Positions 44,930-55,195 of a DNA stretch of 64,000 nt are shown piece by piece. A program made the position numbers and the translations under genes. Source of the stretch: Haemaphysalis longicornis (taxonomy: Eukaryota > Arthropoda > Arachnida > Ixodida > Ixodidae); assembly GCA_013339765.2 (NCBI GenBank), contig CM023449.1, positions 110,849,849-110,913,848 on the forward strand, given 5' to 3'. The number at the start of each line of letters is the position of its first letter. Positions within the stretch are counted from its first letter, which is position 1. Below the pieces are notes generated by a model. It was not told where the DNA came from. It was given only the letters and a program-made list of their open reading frames with translations, and searched no databases.

Positions 44930-45612
44930 AGTAGTAGTAGTAGTTGTTGTTGTAAGTATTGTTGAAGAAGTCGGAATTAGCCTTGCATAGCTGCTGGCAA
45001 TTGCTTCGCCTAGTCGTCCCCAATACAATGTCGGAGACTCTCAAAATCATCACACCTGACTTAGTCCTAAAATAACAGACACACAATGTCACCCCACCTC
45101 ACTTAGTCCTGTGACTGCAAGAATCCGAGTAGGAGATGAGACACCTCTCTTCGCACAATCCAGTGGTCCTTAGTAAAAATAATGTCCTCCGATGTCGCAT
45201 GGGGCATTCCCAACTTCTGGAGATCACGAAAAAGTTCGTCCGCTCAGGGTTGGTTTTGGATCAGTCATAATGAAGTGATCAAAGGCACCATGTCACACTG
45301 CACGAGGGGCACAAAGGGGATGAAGCAATGTTGATTCTATGTAGCCAAGCTGCTGTACGGGCGGAGTCTGTTCTTACTCGGTGGAGCAGGCAGGCTTCGG
45401 CTCTTTTCAGGCCTTTTTTCACGACTGGTTGATGTACTGGTCGCCACAGCTGCCTAAAGTGCTCGCGAATGGTCTCTTTCTGTATACGTTGGAAATCGCA
45501 CCGGGTTTGCCCCGTCCTTGTAGAAGATAAGGCGTCTTTGGCTAAGCTGTCAGCATGTGCGTTTCACGCTACACCGACGTGCGACGGGATTCACTGGAAT
45601 TGCATGGTGAAG
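44930..45612 (-). pseudogene. LINE E 3' piece: second half of RNase H and C-terminal domain
   Basis: On the minus strand this opens at FTMQFQ, then IPSHVGVA (plus about 45570-45590) and NAHADSLAKDALSS (about 45530-45560), the His and final Asp regions of RNase H. REHFRQLWRPVH and LKRAEACLLHRVRTDSARTA follow, then a degraded Cys/His knuckle beginning LCPSC. Several in-frame stops are present, two of them where Trp codons would be expected (TGG to TGA). The tail is trinucleotide repeats rather than poly-A. Confidence 0.75.
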
Positions 45613-46380
45613 CAACTTGCGCGAAGCCTTGATCTTGAACAGCATGCTTTTTCAGGTGCCTCTCATATCGCCTTCAAAGACACAATACGAGCGGTTGGAA
45701 TCCTTACACACGAAAGGGCCTAGGCTGTTTCTTGGTGTCCCTCAAGCAGCTGGAAACAACAAGATCCTCCATGAGGCGCAGTCAACTCTTCGTCTTCAGA
45801 CGTCTCAACGTTTGCTTATGCAAGTGCTGCTCCTCGGAGAAACAAGTGCTGACTTACCAATATTGCGGCATCTACGAATAAGGATAGAGTCTCGGGTTCA
45901 TGCAATCCTAAACACTCTTGGAGTGCTGTGTCCCAAATGGCATGGAAAAAGGGCTACTATGGACCCACCTTGGTCCCATGAGAGTGTAGATTGTGCATTG
46001 ACCATCCCTCATATGCGCTCGAAGCGTTGTACATCTATTGCTGAAGCACGATCACTGGTTCTGGAGCATTTGGAACGGGAATATCCACATATCCACAGAT
46101 GAATCGCTTGACTCCTATAGTGGGGTGTTCGCGGCGGCTTTTTTCATACCCAGTTTGAATATTTCGTGGGCTCCAGGGTGACGTCTTTGGTTTAATCTAC
46201 AGCGAGTGAGTGTGTTGCCATAGAAGCTGCGTTGCGCCAACTGTCATCGCTTGACAGGCAAAAAGTCACAATATTGAGCGATTCAAAGTCAGCCCTTCAC
46301 CTGTTGCAGTGGGGTATACCTGTTGAGAAGACCTGTCAGCGATCCCTAGTTATACTAAAGAGGGTCAAGCATGAAGGCTT
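45613..46380 (+). pseudogene. LINE E inverted 5' piece: RT C-terminus and first half of RNase H
   Basis: Reads LREALILNSMLFQVPLISPS, ERLESLHTKGPRLFLGVPQ and the connecting domain to about 46102. After a shift, RNase H residues follow including ILSDSKSALHLL (a catalytic Asp) near 46270. It ends at KRVKHEGFT, where the target-site duplication begins, so the frame continuing past 46380 is flanking DNA. The piece belongs upstream of the minus-strand piece in the original element. Confidence 0.75.
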
Positions 46381-46394
46381 CACCCACGGGATGT

Positions 46395-49262
46395 GTCAGC
46401 CTGCAGTAAATAGCGCTTACCTATAGGAAAATTGCAAAGCTGATCAAGAAAAAAATTCACGCATCGCCCCGATGTGAATCATGACAAGTGGAAGAAGCAC
46501 TGGGGATTGTTCTTGCCGTAAATCACCCTTGGCCTTGCCCTCTCGCGCATTTAAATGACTGACAAGGCGTGTGCTACAGTATATACAATTCTTGTCTAAT
46601 CCGATCCGATACAATTAAATTATTCTAATCCAATACATATTAAATCCAATCCAATGCTCCTCGCGCATGCGCAAGCCTTGTGTACACGGATGCCAAGTCC
46701 CGGACAAAGCGAGGTCCTAAGGTTCTTTGCTCCTAAAACATCTTATTACTTTCGCGCACACGCGCAAGGCGATATTTTGCGTAACCTGTTCACTACGCAC
46801 TTTGTTTCTACCCCACATTACCATAACGCATACCTATATGACAGAACCAACACTTTTGTCAAGCATGAGCACGCCATTATAAGCACACCAAATGTCGGGT
46901 GCCGAAGTGGTTTCGGTTCGCGCACCCAACCAGTGGGGAGCTCATTTCCCCGCCCCTCAATCATACAAAGCTCGCCATTTTCGAATTGAAGGAATAAATC
47001 ACTTTGTCGAATACGCAATGCAAGAAATCATGACCGTCCGCCAGCACAAACGCACTGATCCTCCTAGAGTAATACGCTTCGCTTGACGCGTTGCAATGCA
47101 TCCACAATCGATAACTTTACTTTCGCGCCTTCCTCGCAAAAAACATTAAATACAAGTTGGGAAGAAGAGCCAATCCGGTGCTCATTAGCGCAACCGAATT
47201 TTCTTAAGCGCCGTAATACCAAGAAAAGCAGCCATTTTTAAATCATGAACACAAGGACGTAATTATAATGACGTATGCTGCCTTTAAAAAAAGCGGCCTT
47301 CAAGTTATGCTTTTCTGCACGCGTGTATTCCCCATTTCTGTCCCACGCTCGGTAACTTCAAGGTGCCTCGTTGACCTAAATTCCTGAACTCTAAATTCTG
47401 TTTTCAAAAAATGGTGAACAAGAATCGCAGAAGCATAAATATGGCGTATGAATGGAAACAGGGTAAAGACGTTTTTTTTCTTCTGAAAGCCATTTAAATT
47501 GAAATGGTGACTACAATTTCATTTCTCGTAATCTTCTAAAGCAGTATGCTCTTATTATTGCAAGACGTCTTCTCCTTTTTCTGTTTTTTAAGGCCTGTCA
47601 TGCGGTCATTCCAGTTATGGAGCTTCCACCGCACCTGGTGTCACAAAGGCAACTCGTCTTTGCGAAAGGTGCCTCCTTTTCCGGCCTCATTACATGGCTG
47701 CGACCTAACATCGCACTACGGAACCCTCTCGACGTTCTTGGCCCTAGACGTATAATACGAGGCGGCAGCCACAAGCTTCATACGCTTGGGACGTATAATT
47801 CGTCCCGTAAAAGAAACATTTCGGTAAAGTAATGACCATGAGGTGGATACAATATTGCATTTGGGGAAATAATTGCGAAACCTGCTCCTCCAGTGCATCA
47901 CCGCGTGCAGTAGGACACTTTATGTTGCTCAGAAAGGTAGCTCTATTCTACGGACGGGCTTTATGAATGCCATTAGGATAACGAGCTGGTGCTTTAGGAA
48001 ATGCATATGTGGGGAATACCGTTTCAGGATTCAGTTACTGCATAGGCATGCATATACCTATAAAAGAGATGCATACAGTAGAGAACAGACTGAGCTATGT
48101 TTGTTGGACGACTCTTGGGAAGGTTTGCATTTCCTTTCAGTCTTCTGCAGTTCTCGCTTTTTCAAGGTATATTCCTGCCTTTTTTCTCGTGTCATACCAG
48201 GACACTTAATGAGACAATCACGGCTGACTACGACTCTCATTTATACATCTCCGTTATTTGTGTACAAACATTTAGGGCTTTGAAGAAAACGCGCACTGAT
48301 CAAACAGTTTTTAAGGAAATATAACTTCCTCACTCTATTCCAGCGGGTTGCAGTCAAGAATCCTACATGAGGAGCATTTCTACATTCCGTCACTTGCAAA
48401 ATGTAAATACGAATCGACAAAAAGCGAGTGCGTGACCCCTAAGTTTTAATCGCTGAACGTTCAACTGCCCTCAGACAAGGTGTTTGCGTGCTTCGTCAGA
48501 CTCCCAGAACACGTATTGTATACTCGTGACTCCATGTTACGCCTGTTATAAAGGAGACAGCGGGACGAGCCACTAGTTGCCTGGAGAACGTGATGAAATT
48601 CCGTGCATTTCCGGAATTGTTATCCAGCAGCCAGTGCACAGTAAATAGAAGGAAATCTAATAAATGCAACACCTAACACGACTTTTACCACCGCGGTTAT
48701 TCAGAGCAGCGGGATTTCGCACAACCTACACGTCGCACTTCCTGGTATCCAACACTGCGTGGAGCAAACGTTCCGCGTGGATCTTTATAATAGCAGAGCC
48801 ATTGAAAATCAAAATTAAAATTTAAAGCGATGATGAAACGCATCGAGTATGAGTGATACCGGAAGCAATATTGCGAGCACCTGGAGCTTTCTTGCCTCAA
48901 TGATGTCGTCGTGATTTGGGGCCGTGCGAAGTGACGGATGTTTTTTACACCACCTGCATATACCTTCTCTCATTTAATGTAAGAGGCGGTCCCACGGCAT
49001 GCGGGTCCATAGAGAAGCAAGCACTGTGCCCGTTTCCCACAGTAATAAGATAAGGGACCAGCGCCGTGGGGAGCCATATCCACCGCTCGAATCCCCAAGG
49101 GTGAGCCCTGTGCGACGGATGTTTAGAACGGGCCTCGTACGAATGATTGCGCAGACCCACAATACGTGGTTCTTGTCAGCTTTACGAGCAGGAAGTGTAC
49201 AATAGAGACACATGACAGCAAACGGCGCATGCCCTCCGGAAGGCCAAGCGTCAGTCACTGCC
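46395..49262. other. About 2.9 kb with no supportable gene
   Basis: Frames of 60-136 codons overlap on both strands with no recognisable domain (the longest is 47873-48283). No RNA gene or clear repeat was found. Confidence 0.5.
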
Positions 49263-49513
49263 GGCGATTGATCTGGTTGTGGCGTTGAATGCGCCGAAGA
49301 TGTACACCTGGGCTAGCTTCCGCGGCGTAGTGGAGGGCTCCGGGTTAGTTTTCACAACCCGGGGATCTTTACCCTGTGCCGAAATCTCGACACACGGGCG
49401 TTCTCGTTTTTTTGCCTCCATTAGAAAATCAACCACCACGAACGGGAATGAAACCCGGCTCCTTGAGCTGCACAGCACACCCCCTTAGCCACTCAATCGC
49501 CACGGCGGTGCTG
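49263..49513 (-). mobile_element. tRNA-derived SINE
   Basis: The same family as the SINE at 20165, reversed. From its head at about 49513, the minus strand reads GCCGTGGCG, TGGCTAAGGG (box A-like), then GGTTTCATTCC (box B-like, plus 49445-49455). The body words TCGAGATTTCGGC, GGTAAAGATCCCCGG and AACTAACCCGGAG follow. It is diverged and has no clear flanking duplication. Confidence 0.75.
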
Positions 49514-49596
49514 GTAGGACTAAGGACATCCCACAGGGCCTGCGCAGCAGGACCTCCGAACGAGTGAGGCCACAATGGGGGGAGGTGATTGTCGGT

Positions 49597-49609
49597 AACT
49601 GGCTAATGA
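49597..49609. repeat. LINE C target-site duplication, left copy
   Basis: AACTGGCTAATGA, identical to 55183-55195. It defines the first base of LINE C as 49610. Confidence 0.88.
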
Positions 49610-49772
49610 CCCCGCACGGGGCACCTTGAGCAATCTTGGTGACGGTACTGGCGATACCGCGGACCCCGAGCCCCCAAACATAAGCTGGATCCAACCGTGG
49701 TGATGTGTTTTTTAAGGTGAAGGGTAGAAACCTCTAACGGTGGCCGTCGGAGCCCAGGTCAAGCTCCGGCGG
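49610..49772 (+). promoter_or_regulatory. LINE C 5'UTR with presumed internal promoter
   Basis: Full-length I-like LINEs carry their pol II promoter in the 5'UTR, so one is expected here, but no core motif was confirmed. The first twelve bases form the perfect hairpin CCCCG-CA-CGGGG. The boundary with ORF1 assumes the ATG at 49773. Confidence 0.35.
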
Positions 49773-51251
49773 ATGGGCTCCCTGTCTGTTTACCAGGCAG
49801 GGAGCTCCGGGACCTCCTCAGCTATCAGGGTAAGGTTGTGGAAGAAAGTACCCCCGTCTCCCTGCTTTTCAATGTGTCATATGGCATTTTCAAAACCCCC
49901 CCCCAGACGTGATCGGCCCCCGAAAAGGGGCCGCACCGAAGTTCCATTTCCACCTCTTTCAACAACTGTCTTTCCAACAACTGTAAACAACTATTCCCGT
50001 TTTCTTGTAGTTGAGTCAACTGACACAGAAAGATCTGTCGCTTCATTGTCTGTCTTCTTGTTATCGAAGTTCCTGACGAGTATAATTGGTGAGGCGTACA
50101 AAGCCAAGAAACAAAGAACTGGGCAATTGCTGGTCGAAGTGACCAAGCAGCAGCAGGCAGAAAAACTCTTGAGCCAGACCCGAATCGGTGATCTTGACAT
50201 CAGGGTCACGCCCCACCGCAGCTTAAACAGCTCCCAGGGCGTGATCTCCGATCCCGATCTACTAAACGAAACTGAAGCCGACCTGCTGGAGGGCCTTCGA
50301 GGTCAGGGCGTAACAGCAGTCAGGCGCATAAACATACGTAGAGAGGACAAACAAATACCTACAAAGCATCTTATCTTAACTTTCGACAGGTCGAGCCTTC
50401 CAGAATACATAAATGCAGGTTTTGTTCGATGTCCGGTCCGGCCTTACATCCCTAACCCGCGGCGCTGTTTTAAGTGCCAACGGTTTGGGCATGGCACCAA
50501 CTCCTGCCGCGGCCGCCTTACCTGTGCGAAATGCGGCCAACATGACCACCCGTCCGAAAACTGCAACACCCAGAGTTTCACCTGTGCCAACTGCCAGGGG
50601 CCCCACGCAGCTTGGTCTCGCACTTGTGAGAAATTTAAGCAAGAAAAAACAAATCATAAATGTAAAGGTCACTGAGAACATCACCTTTCCAGAGGCGCGA
50701 AAGAGGTTCGCCTCTTTCCCTCTGGGGAGGTACGCCGACGCGGCTCGCCGGGGGCGGAGCGGCGTCTGGTGTCCACAGGGACCCAGTTCAGCGAGTCTGA
50801 CCTGGTCCCTGCCCCGCCCCCCCCTGGGTTGCCTCGGGCAGCCCAACCCGCCTCCGCACCGCTCGCTGAGCCAGCAGCGGCTGTGGGGGCAACCACGTCT
50901 GGTGGAAGCGATGCTGCATCCTCCACTTCCACTCCAGCGTCCCAAGCCACAGGCGAGGGCGCAGAGGAGATGGACTTGGGGGAGCCAGCGGCAGCTCCCA
51001 CCCCCACCGCACCGCCTGTGCCATCCGAGGCGTTCCTGAACCCCTCGGTGGTTGCGGGCAAGGAAAAGCGCGCCCCAAAGGGTTCGCGGTCCAAGGAGCC
51101 TGATCCCTCAGGCGCTCCGAGGACATCCGAGGATGAAATGGACGTCGGTCCGTTCTTGTCTGCGGTGCACCGCAAGGAACGCGTCCCGACGCCAAAGCCT
51201 CCCGACAAGCCAAAAAAGACGAGAGTCACAGCCCCGAAAGACGACACATAA
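49773..51251 (+). pseudogene. LINE C ORF1, three-knuckle RNA-binding protein, two compensating frameshifts
   Basis: ORF1p binds element RNA in the cytoplasmic particle. ATG 49773 (MGSLSVYQAG) is the first ATG of the frame, and a later Met near 49885 (MAFSKPPPRR) is an alternative start. An RNA-recognition-like region covers roughly residues 60-200. Three Cys/His knuckles follow at about 50461-50610: CFKCQRFGHGTNSC and CAKCGQHDHPSENC (both CX2CX4HX4C) and CANCQGPHAAWSRTC (CX2CX3HX6C), the usual trio of I/jockey ORF1. A run of six A near 50646 shifts the frame, and a second lesion near 50755-50768 restores it. The Pro/Ala/Glu-rich tail then reads open to TAA at 51249-51251. Whether the indels are real or assembly errors is unknown. 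Confidence 0.82.
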
Positions 51252-51284
51252 ACAACACAGTCCAGTAGCTCCGAACACTTCATA

Positions 51285-54200
51285 ATGGGAAGAGAGAACA
51301 TAGTACAATGGAACTGCAGAGGCCTTCTGAATAATCTTGACGACGTGTATGAGATTCTGCATACCAATCAGCCAAGTGTTATGTGTGTTCAGGAAACACA
51401 TTTGAATTCTAAACACACAAATTTCTTGCATAGTTACCTGGTATACAGGAAAGACAGGGATGGCTGCACACACTCTTCTGGCGGTGTGGCCATAATCGTC
51501 CGGAAATCGTTAGCATGCCACCCTGTCACCTTGAACACTATCCTTGAGGCTGTAGCAATACGCTTAATAATATTTAACAGGTTGATAACGGTATGCTCCA
51601 TATACATCCCTCCTGATGTTTCACTTACGAGCTCCGACTTCGAGGCGCTGGTAGACCAGCTGCCCGAACCATACATCCTGACAGGCGACCTTAATGCTCA
51701 CAACTCTCTTTGGGGCTCTTCCAGAACGGATGCCCGAGGTCGCCTGATAGAGAAATTCCTGACATCTTCTGGAGCATGCCTTTTCAACAGTAAACAGCCT
51801 ACATATCATAACATAGGACACAACACATACTCATGTCTTGACTTGGCTATTGGCTCCGCAGTTCTCTTTCCTCTTCTCGAGTGGGGTGTGGGAACTGACC
51901 CATATGGTAGTGACCACTTCCCCACCTCACTTAGATATATAGGTAAAGGCCCAAGCAGTTCATCTTCCCATAATAGGTTCAATGAAGCACGAGCTAACTG
52001 GAACACATTTACAGAGACATCGAAACTACACCACACATCCATAGCACACCTACACGTAGATGAAGCCGCACAACTCCTCACGGCGCACATCCTCGCCGCC
52101 GCCGAAAAGTCTATTCCCCACGCCTCTGGTGCCCCGCGCAACCAGCGGAGGCCGTGGTGGAATGAGGACTGTAGGCGGGCGCGAGAGGCCCAGAACAAGG
52201 CGTGGGGTATCCTTCGTCGGTACCCCACGTCGGGTAACCTCATTTTGTTCAAACGGGCCAAGGCGTTAGGAAAACGTGTGCGCCGTGAGGCAAAACGAGA
52301 GAGTTGGCGCTCATTCATAACATCTATAAACTCATACACAGACACACGCAAGGTATGGACGCGTATACGCAAACTCAAAGGACAACATACACACAGCCTG
52401 CCCCTGGTCAGTACAACAGGGGACACACTGGAAGACCAGGCTGACACACTCGCACAACACTTCCAACACGTGTCCAGTTCAGCACACTACACGAACACTT
52501 TCCTGAAGTATAAAGCCTCTTGTGAAAAGAAGTCCCTACACGACAACAACAAATCACAGACTTCTTACAACTCTCTGTTTTCACTACATGAGCTGAGGGC
52601 TGCTCTGAGCACGTGTAAACCCTCAGCTCCAGGCCCAGACAACATTACATACACAATGATACAACATCTACATGCAGACACACTTGAAGCACTTCTACAT
52701 CTATATAATAAAATATGGCTTTCGGGGCACATTCCACACTCTTGGAGGGAGGCCATTGTAGTGGCTTTCTTGAAGGAGGGAAAGGACCCGTCGTCCCCCT
52801 CAAGTTACCGTCCAATAGCCCTGACGAGCTGCCTGTGCAAGCTCTTCGAGAAGATGATCAATCGCAGGCTTGTGTACTTCCTCGAGTACAATGGTCTTCT
52901 CGAGAGCTGCCAGGCAGGCTTTAGGGTGGGGCGATCGACGAACGATCAACTGGTTGCACTTGACTCATACATCAAGGATGCCTTCGTGCATAAGCAGTAC
53001 TGCTTAACTGTCTTTTTCGACCTCGAGAAGGCCTACGACACCGCTTGGCGTTATGGGATCCTTAGTGATCTCAGGTCATTCGGTGTTTCGGGTAATATGT
53101 TGAACACCCTTGTTAGTTATTTGTCGGACAGAGCGTTCAGAGTAAGAGTTGGTTGTGCACTTTCAAAGGTTCACGTCCAAGAAAATGGCGTGCCGCAAGG
53201 AGGCGTGTTGAGTTGCACTCTCTTTATCGTAAAGATGAACTCTCTTGGAAAGGCACTGCCACCAACAATCTCTTATTCTATGTATGTAGACGACGTGCAA
53301 ATATCTTTTAAATCATGTAATATGTCAATATGCGAACGTCAAGTCCAGCTTGGTGTCAAGAAGCTTGCCGGCTGGGCAGACAAGAATGGGTTTAAATTGA
53401 ATCCTGCAAAAAGCTCCTGCGTTGTGTTCTCCAGGAAGCGCGGGGTCCATCCGGACCCAGACATTACTCTGAATGGCGTGTCGCTTCCTGTGAACAAGGA
53501 GCACAAGTTCTTAGGTGTTGTGTTTGACCAGAAACTCACATTCATTCCACACATCAAGAAACTTAAACATAAATGTCTGAAAACAATGAATATACTTAAG
53601 GTTCTCTCCCATCAATCATATGGATCCAACAAAGAACTACTACTACGGCTTTATACTGCTTTGGTTGGGTCTCGTTTAGACTATGGCAGTGTGGTGTATG
53701 GGTCGGCGACTAAAACAGCGTTGCGAATGCTTGACCCAGTGCTACACTTGGGGCTACGGCTTAGCGTCGGGTGCTTTTCGCACTAGCCCTGTTGAGAGTC
53801 TGTATGCCGAGTGTAATAAGTGGAGCCTTGAGAACCAACGGACGTACATGGACTTACTTTATGCTTTTAAAATTTCATCGCTGAATAACCATCCTTTTTA
53901 TCCTGTCTTTAACGACACATCCACATCTGTGCTTTTTGTAAATCGCCCATCCGTTCCTCTGCCCTTTTCACTTCGAGTGAGAGAGCGAGCCTCGGATCTG
54001 AGCGCTTCGTTTTTAGACGTGTACAGATCATCCTTTTCAGACATTTTACCTCCTTGGAAAGTTCGTCCTGTTTCCTCCGACCTTTCTTTTATGAAACTTG
54101 ACAAAAATCGGGTACCGCGAGCTGCTATACTGCAGCACTTTCTGTCTCTGCAGTTTAAATACCCACTTGCAGAATTTTACAGTGACGCGTCTAAAACCTC

Positions 54201-55014
54201 CACTATGGTCTCCTGCGCTGCTCATGGTCCGAATTTCAGTGCAGCCAGAACCATGAGCGTCCACACAACAATTTTCTCAGCAGAAGCATATGGAATTTTA
54301 TTGATTGTACAACACATACTTGAAAATCAAATTCCAATGTCTATCATCTACACAGATTCCTTGAGTGTTGTTCGCGCACTGTCATCGCATACACCCCCCA
54401 AAAACTACATAGCTAACCTTGTATTTAAATCTATCATGTCTGTGTATGCGCAGAAGCATCAGCTGCTCCTCTGCTGGGTCCCAGGACACGCTGGGATCGC
54501 TGGTAACGAGTTGGCAGACGAGAGGGCAGCTGCTGCTGCACTCAGGAACACTGTAGACATAACAACCGTACCATATACAGACCTCAAGCCACACATAAGA
54601 CAACACTTGCGTAGAACATGGCAAACACACTGGAGTGAACAGACAGATAACAAGTTACACGCTATAAAACCACGCTTGGGACCATACACCACTGACACAC
54701 GCAACAGACACACGGAAGTCGCCTTGGGTAGGCTGCGGATAGGGCACACCCATGCGACGCACTCGTATCTGCTGACGGGATCTTCTAGACCCCAGTGCAG
54801 CAGGTGCGGAGAGGCCCTATCCGTAGTGCACATACTAATCACATGCAAGGCACTTCACACAACACGACACAAACACTTCAGAGAACTCTACAGACAACAT
54901 ATTCCCCTACATCCATCGTTTTTCCTAGGTGACGAAGCCATTGTTTCCGTGAAACGTGTTTTTGAGTATTTGTCGGACGTCAAGTTTTTAAACCTCATTT
55001 CCTATCACGCATAA
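51285..55014 (+). pseudogene. LINE C ORF2, endonuclease-reverse transcriptase-RNase H, one frameshift
   Basis: From ATG 51285, 833 codons are open. The APE endonuclease covers residues 1 to about 220, with N10 (QWNCRG), E37 (QETHL), Y107, D135 and N137 (GDLNAHN), D186 and S209-D210-H211. The reverse transcriptase follows with PSAPGPDNITYTM, SYRPIALTSCLCKLFEKM, FFDLEKAYDTAW (motif A), NGVPQGGVLS (motif B) and YVDD at residues 667-670 (motif C). One extra base at about 53763 moves the frame. The second frame runs on through RNase H (YSDAS, SAEAYGIL, IYTDSLSVV and GHAGIAGNELADE, so D, E, D and H/D are all present) and the knuckle CSRCGEALSVVHILITC to the stop at 55014. All catalytic residues I can check are retained. 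The ORF begins 33 bases after the ORF1 stop, in the same frame. Confidence 0.9.
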
Positions 55015-55182
55015 TCAAATCTGGCCCTATACACCAGCCATCACCATTTTCTTTAATTGATTTTACTATGTTCGGTTTACACTTTGTATGGTAATCACTT
55101 CTCCATTAAATAACGTCTTCTCTGGCGCTATTTGCCCTCGTTGGCCTTGCGCCATTAAACACTAACCATCATCATCATCATC
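55015..55182 (+). other. LINE C 3'UTR with hairpin and (ATC)n tail
   Basis: TGGCGC (55123-55128) and GCGCCA (55149-55154) can form a perfect six-base stem around a 20-base loop. TTAAACACTAACC and a tail of about five ATC units follow, ending at the right duplication. No poly-A is present. Confidence 0.6.
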
Positions 55183-55195
55183 AACTGGCTAATGA
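55183..55195. repeat. LINE C target-site duplication, right copy
   Basis: AACTGGCTAATGA, directly after the ATC tail. Confidence 0.88.

Larger units (their letters stand above)
44930..46380 (-). mobile_element. LINE E: 5'-inverted (twin-primed) RT-RNaseH LINE insertion
   Basis: The perfect 14-bp duplication CACCCACGGGATGT lies at 44916-44929 and 46381-46394. The enclosed 1451 bp consists of two opposed pieces of one LINE. The 3' piece reads on the minus strand (about 45612 down to 44930), ending in a (CAA)n(CTA)n tail against the left duplication. The 5' piece reads on the plus strand (about 45613 to 46380). A single RNase H domain is cut between them. This is the known architecture of twin priming. 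Confidence 0.85.
49610..55182 (+). mobile_element. LINE C: full-length EN-RT-RNaseH retrotransposon, nearly intact
   Basis: Exact 13-bp duplications (AACTGGCTAATGA) flank a 5573-bp element with 5'UTR, ORF1, ORF2, 3'UTR and an (ATC)n tail. It begins with the inverted repeat CCCCGCACGGGG. Domain content (three zinc knuckles in ORF1; APE endonuclease, reverse transcriptase, RNase H and a C-terminal CX2CX7HX4C in ORF2) places it in the I-like group. Lesions seen are only three single-base-type frameshifts, so it is much younger than its neighbours. It inserted 96 bp from the minus-strand SINE. Confidence 0.92.

Noticed and set aside
50681..51367. 228-codon minus-strand frame across LINE C
   Set aside because: Antisense to the Pro/Ala-rich ORF1 tail, with no domain.
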